The notes below the pieces were generated by a model. That model saw only the letters and a program-made list of their open reading frames with translations, did no database searches and was not told the DNA's origin. 23,858 nucleotides of DNA from assembly GCA_900550935.1 (NCBI GenBank), contig URUD01000042.1:1-23858 (forward strand), in the 5' to 3' direction. Below are positions 16,701 to 22,488 of the stretch, one piece after another (within the stretch, counting starts at the first letter, position 1; every line of letters begins with the position of its first letter). The stretch comes from an uncultured Roseburia sp. GTDB taxonomy: Bacteria > Bacillota > Clostridia > Lachnospirales > Lachnospiraceae. Made by a program: the position numbers and the translations under genes.

Positions 16701-17309
16701 CGGTTTTTTATGACAGGAGACCAGAAACTCTTCGATCTTTTGTCTGCTCTGTACGCCGGATGAAAATCCCTGATAGAGAAGTGCTTCCTTTGTCTCATCT
16801 TTTTTCAGGATGTTTTTGAAATGTCCTGAATAAAACAGGCGGTATGCTTCCTGTGGCCGTTCCTCTGCAAGCCTTACAAAATCGTTTAAGGAACTGATCT
16901 TTCCGATGGATGTCTCCGCATAGAGCCTGGTTACCGACACAACAAAAGAAAGGTTATATTCTCCCTGGTTGATGACAATGCAAAATTCACCTTTTTGAAT
17001 ATCCCCTTCGACTAATCCATTGCTATGAAATTGATACCGTATCCTTACTTCTTCGCCTTCAAACTGAGGTGTCAGACATTCCATTCTGGGATTGGAAGAA
17101 TAAACAACACCACGCATCGGTTCGTGGTTTGCGCTGGTGATGACAAAATCACCTTCCACATCCCGCTCCTCTACTACCTCAATTTCGATCTTATCTGTCT
17201 GAAGTGTCAATGACGGCTTACTGTATTCAAATTTTCCCCTTGCTAGCTGCTGTATCCGTCTGCGCAAAATGACCCCCGCTTTTTTATCTTTATTATTGCT
17301 TTTTTCCAA
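13734..17309 (-). CDS. DUF5717 family protein, beta domains plus helical solenoid
   Basis: 1191 residues, no signal peptide, no membrane span. The family name is from memory. N-terminal beta-sandwich domain (about 27-128: FEYSKPSLTLQTDKIEIEVV ... VINQGEYNLSFVVSVTRLYA), a short helical linker, a second beta domain (about 200-300), then roughly 700 residues of helical repeats (TPR/HAT-like, e.g. PLMKAQTLIMNRQKQEADWI), and a small beta-rich part near the end (RVVIHYSFDGTTYQDEEMKE). The TTG at 17309 is the longest start but lacks a clear ribosome site. A TTG at 17267, 5 nt after GGGGG, would begin at LRRRIQQLARG, which fits the conserved domain better. First gene of a five-gene operon divergent from the aminotransferase. 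Confidence 0.85.
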   Translation of the reverse strand: MEKSNNKDKKAGVILRRRIQQLARGKFEYSKPSLTLQTDKIEIEVVEERDVEGDFVITSANHEPMRGVVYSSNPRMECLTPQFEGEEVRIRYQFHSNGLVEGDIQKGEFCIVINQGEYNLSFVVSVTRLYAETSIGKISSLNDFVRLAEERPQEAYRLFYSGHFKNILKKDETKEALLYQGFSSGVQSRQKIEEFLVSCHKKPRVTLTLPVEEAAFYGVTSDRREMVELHKGHAGYVDIRVTSDADFLHPEKTHLSEEDFIGSVCQVAYYIEEAALHAGKNYARLRFETPTQALEFRICAMRQQEEAEADTARLDEKKSRVELLKLYLDYRLKRIVTGVWARESGKLLDHLSVLRPDEAMYPLMKAQTLIMNRQKQEADWILEDFKREWLDKNAPEWGYYLYLNTLREREPAYVDRLTEEIEQIFRKHPDSSLLFWILLFLREEYCADSAKRLSAIREWMKQNKSPYFYLEAYYLFWQEPYLLAELGEFELSVLHWAAKQKVMTKELGVQVISMLSAKKEFSKLLYHILEQCYEVSPEEEILSAICGYLIKSQCFTPSYHKWYEQAIAANLRITGLYEAYLMSLDEREITDIPKVVQLYFLYDNSLPYQKKAVLYVNIIAAKEKRPEVYQKYRRNMEQFAMEQIEAEHINDNLAIIYTEVLGDGIFNEEISGHFAKLLFTHKISTFKNGIVKAYVCQKALQQPLMAPVTGNAAYLQICTGTYCLLFEDSYGNLFCESVPVTDEALLEPERYIRSCIHTAPGELPYMLYQMQDKTSYDAFTEEDTRCFLPLLASKQVSASYKAALQPKMIRYYLKRDYSTLTGKYLLELDYGIATAEGRRFLIEALVEEHLYEKAYALVQQYGYDYLGNAAKVALCSYAVETAGYEEDDFLLGFAATAFLNGKYNDVMLIYLCKYYNGPTKQMAELWKAAGAFEIDTFDLEERILTQMLYTTDYVPDIQEIYDSYSMGGGRKLVCIAYLSYFAHAYFTKDAVVPEQVFAQIRKYYREGESLNDACLLGLLKYLAEKEQRSREETDLADELLEYYTAKNCYFSFYRKFEKKLILKYHLYDKFFVEYHARPKSRVVIHYSFDGTTYQDEEMKEQYDGIYSKEFILFFGDTVQYYMAEESEGETKVTESDCLSNQSITENAKGSRYERLNEMLFQETLEEHDNLKRELKNYYGMKRVTEEAFGLL

Positions 17310-17323
17310 GCATCGACTATAAT
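17296..17323 (+). promoter_or_regulatory. Predicted promoter of the aminotransferase gene
   Basis: TTGCTT (17296-17301), a 16-bp spacer and a perfect TATAAT (17318-17323). The start near 17330 gives a leader of about 32 nt that holds AAGGAG (17350-17355). The -35 lies in the first codons of the divergent DUF5717 gene if the longest start is used. Confidence 0.6.
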
Positions 17324-17333
17324 ATCATAATAG

Positions 17334-17362
17334 ATTATAAACTAATTTTAAGGAGTGCGCAA
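17334..17362 (-). promoter_or_regulatory. Predicted promoter of the DUF5717 operon
   Basis: On the minus strand TTGCGC (17362-17357), a 17-bp spacer and a perfect TATAAT (17339-17334). Transcription would start near 17327. The -35 overlaps the aminotransferase ribosome site and start region, and the two divergent -10 boxes lie only 10 bp apart, so the two promoters should compete. Confidence 0.55.
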
Positions 17363-18456
17363 TGATAAAACACAAAGACCATTTTCATGGAAGCGATTTA
17401 GAAAAAATAGAAGAGATCTACGGCATAAAAAAAGAGGAGATTGTCAGCTTTTCTGCCAACGTCAATCCTCTTGGAGTATCTCCAAAACTCCGGACCGCTC
17501 TCTCCGAGCAGATCGATGTGATCACCACTTACCCGGACCGGGAATATACCTCACTCCGCAAATGTATCGCATCCTACTGTGAGACCGAATACGAAAATGT
17601 CATCGTTGGAAATGGTTCTACCGAGCTGATCTCGCTGTTCATCCAGATCGAACACCCGAAAAAAGCGCTTGTCATTGGGCCAACCTATTCCGAATACGAA
17701 CGTGAGATCGCACTGGGTGGCGGGACAACCCTCTACTATCCACTGCGGGAAAGCGACAATTTCAGATTAAACGTTGAGGATTTCCTCACACACTTAAACG
17801 AGAGCATCGACCTTCTCGTCATCTGCAACCCGAACAACCCGACCTCTTCCTGCATCCGCAGAGATGAGATGCGCCATATCTTAGATGCCTGCAAACAGTA
17901 TGATATCTACGTTATGGTCGATGAGACTTACGTTGAGTTCGCAGATAATAAAAATGAGATCTCTGCCGTTCCTCTGACAAATTATTACAACAACATCGTC
18001 ATCCTGCGAGGAACATCCAAGTTCTTTGCCGCACCGGGTCTGCGCCTTGGCTATGCCATCACCGGAAACCGTGATCTGATCAAAGCGATCAACACAAGGA
18101 AAAATCCATGGACCATCAACTCCCTTGCCGTGGTTGCCGGAGAAACAATGTTCACCGATACCGCATACATTGAGGAAACGAAATCCCTGATCTCTTCCGA
18201 GTGCGCAAGGATCTATGACATTCTAAAAAAACATCCTGCCTATAAAGTATATGAGCCAAGCGGCAACTTCATGCTGGTGCGTATCTTAAGTGAGACCGTG
18301 ACTTCGCAGGACTTATTTGACCGTGCCATCCGGGAAAAAATGATGATCCGTGACTGTTCTACGTTCCCATTCCTGGACAACAAATACATCCGGTTCTGCA
18401 TTATGAAACCGGAAGACAATGACCGGTTGCTCCACTGCCTGTTACAGGAACAGTGA
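17362..18456 (+). CDS. PLP-dependent class I/II aminotransferase, HisC/CobD-like
   Basis: 364 residues, the usual length for the HisC/CobD group. An opening HGSDLEKIEEIYG...SFSANVNPLG (9-38) is typical of threonine-phosphate decarboxylase (CobD)-like and histidinol-phosphate aminotransferase-like proteins. GNGSTELI (83-90) binds the PLP phosphate, NPNNPT (156-161) holds the ring-contacting Asn, VDETY (186-190) the Asp that binds the pyridine N, TSK at 218-220 the Schiff-base Lys220, and PGLRLG (225-230) the phosphate Arg. No histidine or cobalamin gene is near, so the substrate cannot be fixed. AAGGAG lies 6 nt before the ATG. It ends 4 bp from the convergent 407-aa gene. Confidence 0.9.
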   Translation: MIKHKDHFHGSDLEKIEEIYGIKKEEIVSFSANVNPLGVSPKLRTALSEQIDVITTYPDREYTSLRKCIASYCETEYENVIVGNGSTELISLFIQIEHPKKALVIGPTYSEYEREIALGGGTTLYYPLRESDNFRLNVEDFLTHLNESIDLLVICNPNNPTSSCIRRDEMRHILDACKQYDIYVMVDETYVEFADNKNEISAVPLTNYYNNIVILRGTSKFFAAPGLRLGYAITGNRDLIKAINTRKNPWTINSLAVVAGETMFTDTAYIEETKSLISSECARIYDILKKHPAYKVYEPSGNFMLVRILSETVTSQDLFDRAIREKMMIRDCSTFPFLDNKYIRFCIMKPEDNDRLLHCLLQEQ

Positions 18457-18460
18457 TCGC

Positions 18461-19684
18461 TCAACCACACAGGATCTCCATACATCCCGCTGTCCGGTGC
18501 AGCCTGAAATTAGCAAGGAACTCCCAGTTTTCCTTGCTGATTTTTTGTTCTAATAGATAGCTGAGTCCGTTGTGATATTCTTTTTCTTCCACCGTAAAGG
18601 TGTAAAACTCTCTCTCATCTGCCGGATTCTGTGCCAGCATCTCCCAAATCTTCGTCTTTAATGTCTCAAATGTCCGATACTGTCCATCATTAAAATAATC
18701 CCGGTAAAAATAAAGAAAGCCCTCCGGCGGTTTTGCCTCCATCACACGCAGTCCGTATTCCGCTGCCGGGTAATTATTCTGGCTCTGCGCCCATACCCAC
18801 GCCCCATGGAAGGTCAGTCCTCCGTCCATCTGGAACTGGTTTTCTTCTTTTAACACTGCAAAATCCGGCACATCCGTGTCATACTTCTCTGCCAGCTCCG
18901 TGCAAATTTTCTCAAACAGTTCTTCCATTTCCAGTGCCTTATAATAATATTTTGCATGGTAATAGCTGCTCCCTGCCCAGGAGATTCCACTCTGCATGGC
19001 AAAATGTTTTCCCTCTTCATTATTGCAACGGACCGCATTCTGGACATTGGCATGCAAAAAATACTCGTATGTCTCCGTCAGCGTATCATAGATAAAAAAA
19101 GGAGAATCTTCCTTTCCCTTTATCTTTTCCCTGCAATAACGATAAAAAGCCCGTTCCACATAAAATTTTTGCACTGCTCCGTCATAATATTTGCGCAGGA
19201 TCTCATTGCTCTCCAAAAAAAGCTGGTTCGTCGCAACCACGCCGATCTGACGCATAAACGAAACCAGCTCACCATAATTTTCAGAATGTTCTAAAAAACG
19301 CTCCGGTCGTGCCGCGATCTCCAAAAAATCACCTGATGCCCAAAACAGTACCCGCTCGCATTCCAAAAAGCTCTCTTCCTTCCGTTTGGGAAGTTCCCAG
19401 TGAAACTTTCGTTTTCCCGTTCCCTTCTCCAGCTGGAATGAAACACTTTGTGGCTGGGCTGACAGAGCAGGACGTCTTTTTACCGGTCGTCTCTTCTCCG
19501 GCTTTCTCTCATCTTCCTCTTCAAAATCAAATTCTTCCTCGCTCATTTTTTCTAAAACAAGCTCTAAAAACACCGTTCCCCAGAAGCTTCTGCGGTACCG
19601 CTCGCGCTCACGGAATTTATCTTTTCTGGTTGATACTCTGTGTACCCGTTTTACCTCATCTACATACATCTGCCTGCCACGCAT
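18461..19684 (-). CDS. Hypothetical protein in the LytTR - FliD-like unit
   Basis: 407 residues, not recognised. No signal peptide or membrane span. The N-terminal 95 residues are highly charged and probably disordered (EEEFDFEEEDERKPEKRRPVKRRP). The rest is helical and rich in aromatic residues (YHAKYYYKALEMEELFEKIC, FYRDYFNDGQYRTFETLKTK), with a TPR-like feel but no clean repeat. The ATG at 19684 is directly preceded by AAAGGG, which is too close; an ATG at 19669 (MYVDEVKR) may be the real start. It lies 22 bp after the FliD-like gene on the same strand. The aminotransferase terminator lies on the opposite strand within its last 30 codons. Confidence 0.75.
   Translation of the reverse strand: MRGRQMYVDEVKRVHRVSTRKDKFRERERYRRSFWGTVFLELVLEKMSEEEFDFEEEDERKPEKRRPVKRRPALSAQPQSVSFQLEKGTGKRKFHWELPKRKEESFLECERVLFWASGDFLEIAARPERFLEHSENYGELVSFMRQIGVVATNQLFLESNEILRKYYDGAVQKFYVERAFYRYCREKIKGKEDSPFFIYDTLTETYEYFLHANVQNAVRCNNEEGKHFAMQSGISWAGSSYYHAKYYYKALEMEELFEKICTELAEKYDTDVPDFAVLKEENQFQMDGGLTFHGAWVWAQSQNNYPAAEYGLRVMEAKPPEGFLYFYRDYFNDGQYRTFETLKTKIWEMLAQNPADEREFYTFTVEEKEYHNGLSYLLEQKISKENWEFLANFRLHRTAGCMEILCG
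18512..18546 (+). terminator. Terminator of the aminotransferase gene inside the convergent gene
   Basis: AGCAAGGAA (18512-18520) pairs with TTCCTTGCT (18530-18538) around a 9-nt loop, followed by GA and six T residues. It lies 56 nt after the aminotransferase stop and within the coding sequence of the 407-aa gene on the other strand. Confidence 0.75.
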
Positions 19685-19706
19685 CCCTTTCTGCCGCAGT
19701 CATCCG

Positions 19707-20456
19707 CTATGCCTTACTGTTATAATAGCCCCTTGTGCTCTGATTTGCAGAAGTTCCATAGCGTGTGTAATTTGCACTCAGAGAATAGCTTTCCTTCTCT
19801 AACGTCTGCACCTTTTCTTTTGCATGTTTATATACCAGGTCACTTACCGTCTTCACTTTCTCGCCCAGACAGCCCTTGGTATAAAACAGTGATTTCTCAT
19901 CGGCAAGTTCTGCCTCTTTTAACTTCTTATCATCCAGTGAAAGCGTGCCGTTCTTTCCAATGGTGATCCCCACCTTTTCCAGTTCTTTTTTGCCTGCAGT
20001 GGCGATATCCTGTAATTTTTTCCTGTAAGTAGTATCGGTATTATCCGAAGAACTGTTTAGCCTGCCCATCATAATATTGTAATCATTGACAAAATTTTTA
20101 ATCTCTTCGGTTGCCTGCTCCTTTGCCTTTGCAGCATCTTCCTGCTCAAAAATAGAGTTTTCCCCGGTTTTTAACAGTTTTTCCGCACTGCTCTTTACCT
20201 GTCCTGCCGCGGTCTGCATCCTGGAATAGAAAAGCTGGTCACTGCTGTTCTGTGCCAGTTTTTCAATGACACTGCTGTTATTCTTTCCGGTCAGCTGGTT
20301 CAGATAGGACTGTGCCCTTGTCGCACCCGAAGTCTTAGACGCACTGCCTTTTGCCGTCGTCGTTGTTTTCATTCTACTGCTTAACGTCTTCTGTTTTGCA
20401 ATCCGTGCTGTTCTTGCCTTATAGATTGATGTGTAAATCTTGTTTGGAATTTTCAT
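19707..20456 (-). CDS. FliD C-terminal domain-like protein
   Basis: About 249 residues from the ATG at 20456, which is 8 nt after GGGAG; ATGs at 20471 and 20462 are in frame but badly spaced. Residues about 65-215 (254-residue numbering) follow the flagellar cap protein FliD C-terminal pattern: a helix IKNFVNDYNIMMGRLNS, then DTTYRKKLQDIA, then KKELEKVGITIGKNGTLSLD (the 'L..IGI....G.L.LD...L..A' motif), then LFYTKG...KVKTVSDLVYK. The FliD N-terminal domain and the variable middle part are absent, so it is not a full cap protein. It may be a filament-associated or regulatory relative. It lies between the LytTR regulator and the 407-aa gene, behind a sigma-D-like promoter. Confidence 0.72.
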   Translation of the reverse strand: MKIPNKIYTSIYKARTARIAKQKTLSSRMKTTTTAKGSASKTSGATRAQSYLNQLTGKNNSSVIEKLAQNSSDQLFYSRMQTAAGQVKSSAEKLLKTGENSIFEQEDAAKAKEQATEEIKNFVNDYNIMMGRLNSSSDNTDTTYRKKLQDIATAGKKELEKVGITIGKNGTLSLDDKKLKEAELADEKSLFYTKGCLGEKVKTVSDLVYKHAKEKVQTLEKESYSLSANYTRYGTSANQSTRGYYNSKA

Positions 20457-20486
20457 ACTCATATCTCCCATCTTTTTTGCTTGTTT

Positions 20487-21179
20487 TTAACAGGCTCGCA
20501 AATAGTCCGCATACGCAGATGCAAATTCATTATACTTTTGCTTCGCCATTAAAATGCTCTCCCCGTTTTTTAACAGAATACTTCCTGATCCATAACTTTT
20601 CACTGCAGCAAAATTGACAAAATAGCCTCTGTGGCAGCGAAAGAAATGACTTCCCAGCACCTCCTCTAACTCATTCATTTTGGCATAATAGGTGATCTCA
20701 CGGTTTTTCATATGAAGCACCACCTTCCTGCCCAGATTTTCAATATACCATATCTTATCCTTTGGAATATGATAATAGTTGCGCTCCACACGCACGATCA
20801 AAGGCTCTTTGTCTTTTCTGTCCTTTGTCTTCGTAATGGCGCGATGCAGCACCTCTTTGGTCTTTTCTTCTTCTAAGGGCTTTAACAGGTAATAAAACGC
20901 CTCGACATCAAATACGTCGAACACATCATCTTTGCTCTCACTCATAAAGATGACTCTGGTTCCCCACGCTTTGCCCATATGCTCTGCAATCTTTAAACTT
21001 TCTTCTTTCTGCCCGTCCATTGCCAGAAAAAGGATATCAAAATGCTTTTCTGTTTCCAGTAATTCTTCCGCTTTCGTAAAAAAAGCAATCCTGCTGCAGG
21101 AGGCACATTCCTCTTTCACCCACGTCTGCAGACGATCGCGTACTGTGTCCTGTGCCTCACAAACTGCTATCTCAAACAC
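20487..21179 (-). CDS. LytTR-type response regulator with a degenerate receiver domain
   Basis: 230 residues, GTG start with GGGGAGG (21187-21193) 7 nt upstream. The C-terminal LytTR DNA-binding domain (about 127-228) is clear: ERNYYHIPKDKIWYIENLGR, ITYYAKMNELEEVLGSHFFR, CHRGYFVNFAAVKSYG. The N-terminal receiver (1-115) keeps the fold (IAVCEAQD, FDILFLAMDG, RVIFMSES, YYLLKP) with Ser80 and Lys100. However, the phospho-acceptor position in the usual FLD motif is Ala53, and the first acidic pair is Glu8-Ala9. Phosphorylation at the standard site is thus not possible, and no histidine kinase gene is adjacent. It probably acts through another signal or by level. First gene of the unit with the FliD-like and 407-aa genes. 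Confidence 0.9.
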   Translation of the reverse strand: MFEIAVCEAQDTVRDRLQTWVKEECASCSRIAFFTKAEELLETEKHFDILFLAMDGQKEESLKIAEHMGKAWGTRVIFMSESKDDVFDVFDVEAFYYLLKPLEEEKTKEVLHRAITKTKDRKDKEPLIVRVERNYYHIPKDKIWYIENLGRKVVLHMKNREITYYAKMNELEEVLGSHFFRCHRGYFVNFAAVKSYGSGSILLKNGESILMAKQKYNEFASAYADYLRAC

Positions 21180-21208
21180 TCAATTTCCTCCCCATTCGCA
21201 GAAAAATA

Positions 21209-21249
21209 GCGTCAGTTTTCCCGTATCTCTACTCCTTGAAATCTGACGC
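21209..21249 (-). other. Leader stem-loop before the LytTR gene
   Basis: GCGTCAGTTTTC (21209-21220) pairs with GAAATCTGACGC (21238-21249): 11 of 12 pairs with one T-T mismatch and a 17-nt loop. It lies between the predicted sigma-D-like start (about 21275) and the ribosome site (21187-21193). No T-run follows on the minus strand, so it is not a standard terminator; an RNA structure or a DNA operator are both possible. Confidence 0.6.
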
Positions 21250-21281
21250 CATCCTTAGCTTTTTTATTCCTTTTACCTTGT

Positions 21282-21308
21282 ATATCGGCAATTTTTGTGG
21301 ATATTTCA
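21282..21308 (-). promoter_or_regulatory. Sigma-D (flagellar sigma-28)-like promoter of the LytTR unit
   Basis: On the minus strand GCCGATAT (21289-21282) matches the sigma-28 -10 element GCCGATAA at 7 of 8 positions. TGAA (21308-21305) lies exactly 15 bp upstream, against a TAAA consensus (3 of 4). No good sigma-A pair is seen in this region. It fits the FliD-like gene in the same unit. Confidence 0.6.
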
Positions 21309-21358
21309 TTTTTTGTAACGAAATGACATTTTTGTGTCACAAATCTTACAATTCGTGC

Positions 21359-21387
21359 TTGACATTTCTTTTGTATCATTGTATTAT
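21359..21387 (+). promoter_or_regulatory. Promoter of the GntR-ABC operon
   Basis: Perfect TTGACA (21359-21364), 17-bp spacer, TATTAT (21382-21387, 5 of 6). The start point near 21394 lies inside the inverted repeat that covers the -10 box. AGGTGAT precedes the gntR ATG. Confidence 0.8.
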
Positions 21388-21400
21388 TCAATTAATACAA
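21379..21400. promoter_or_regulatory. Likely operator of the YtrA-type GntR repressor
   Basis: TTGTATTA (21379-21386) and TAATACAA (21393-21400) form a perfect 8-bp inverted repeat around a 6-nt centre. It covers the -10 box and start point of the gntR-ABC operon. YtrA-type repressors are known to bind palindromes in their own promoters, so autorepression is the natural reading. Confidence 0.75.
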
Positions 21401-21419
21401 AATGAATTGAGGTGATGAT

Positions 21420-21776
21420 ATGCCATGGAATCTTAATTCCGACCGACCGATTTTCCTGCAGATTGTAGAGCGCATACAGACCGACATTATATCAGGGAAA
21501 TACAAACCGGGAGACAAACTCCCTTCTGTTCGTGATCTTGCCAGCGAAGCTTCTGTCAATCCAAACACGATGCAAAAGGCTTTTTCCGAACTCGAACGAA
21601 CCGGACTTGTTTACACCCAGCGGACGGCTGGACGTTTTATTACGGAGGACACTGAATTGATTGATGAATTAAAAAAGGATTTTGCAAAAGAAAAAATTAC
21701 AGAATTTATCGATTTAATGCAAAAACTCGGTTTTTCAAAGGAAGAGATCCTTGCTTTGATCCAGAACACCATTTGA
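21420..21776 (+). CDS. GntR-family transcriptional repressor, YtrA subfamily
   Basis: 118 residues, the short length typical of the YtrA subfamily. The winged helix-turn-helix spans about 9-76: PIFLQIVERIQTDIISGKYK, PGDKLPSVRDLASEASVNPN, TMQKAFSELERTGLVYTQRT. The C-terminal tail (77-118) is a short helical dimerisation part, with no large ligand-binding domain. In known cases such repressors control an adjacent ABC transporter and respond to cell-wall or antibiotic stress. Here the ABC ATPase starts 13 bp downstream and the inverted repeat on the promoter is the probable target. Confidence 0.93.
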   Translation: MPWNLNSDRPIFLQIVERIQTDIISGKYKPGDKLPSVRDLASEASVNPNTMQKAFSELERTGLVYTQRTAGRFITEDTELIDELKKDFAKEKITEFIDLMQKLGFSKEEILALIQNTI

Positions 21777-21789
21777 AAGGGGAACAGTT

Positions 21790-22488
21790 ATGAACACGTT
21801 AATTGAAGCGAAAGACCTGACCAAAAACTATGGCAAGAAAACTGCTGTCGACCACATCAGCTTTTCCATAGAAGGCGGTCATATCATTGGACTTTTAGGA
21901 CCGAACGGAAGTGGAAAAACGACCTTGATCAAGATGTTAAATGGTCTGTTAACTCCCACCTCTGGAACACTTTATTATAAAGGAAATCCGATCGGTGTAG
22001 AGAGCAAAAAACACATTTCCTATCTGCCTGACCACACCTACCTGAACATGAACCAGCGGGTTTCCGATGTCATTTCCTATTTTAAAGATTTCTTTGATGA
22101 CTTTGACGAGAACCGGGCTTATGATATGCTGGAAAAACTGCAGATCAATCCTTCCGATCGTCTTAAAACGATGTCAAAGGGTACCAAAGAGAAGGTACAG
22201 CTCATTTTAGTCATGAGCCGCCGCGCTGATCTCTATATCCTGGATGAGCCGATCGCTGGTGTTGATCCTGCTGCCAGAGACTATATCTTAGATATCATTC
22301 TCTCAAACTATGACCCGGATGCTTCTATTTTAATCTCGACCCATCTGATCGCAGATATCGAAAACATTTTAGATGAAGTCATCTTTATCAAAAACGGACA
22401 GGTCTGTCTTTCTTCTTCCGTGGATGATATCCGGGAAAAAGAGGGAAAATCCATTGACGCACTGTTTCGGGAGGTATTCAAATGTTAG
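21790..22488 (+). CDS. ABC transporter ATP-binding protein (YtrB-like)
   Basis: 232 residues. Walker A GPNGSGKT (37-44), signature MSKGTKEK (128-135, in place of LSGGQ, as in YtrB-type and CcmA-like ATPases), Walker B LYILDEP (148-154), D-loop AGVDP (156-160) and switch His185 (STH). The usual Q-loop Gln appears to be Asp81 (SYLPDHTYL). AAAGGGG precedes the ATG. It is 13 bp after the GntR gene and overlaps the permease gene by 7 nt, so one ATPase and one permease form the transporter. The substrate is unknown; a role in envelope stress is inference from the YtrA-type regulator. Confidence 0.95.
   Translation: MNTLIEAKDLTKNYGKKTAVDHISFSIEGGHIIGLLGPNGSGKTTLIKMLNGLLTPTSGTLYYKGNPIGVESKKHISYLPDHTYLNMNQRVSDVISYFKDFFDDFDENRAYDMLEKLQINPSDRLKTMSKGTKEKVQLILVMSRRADLYILDEPIAGVDPAARDYILDIILSNYDPDASILISTHLIADIENILDEVIFIKNGQVCLSSSVDDIREKEGKSIDALFREVFKC

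Noticed and set aside
8854..17309. Phage defence island reading of the five-gene operon
   Set aside because: No nuclease, helicase, reverse transcriptase or NTPase effector domain is seen; the genes have ordinary codon use and operon structure.
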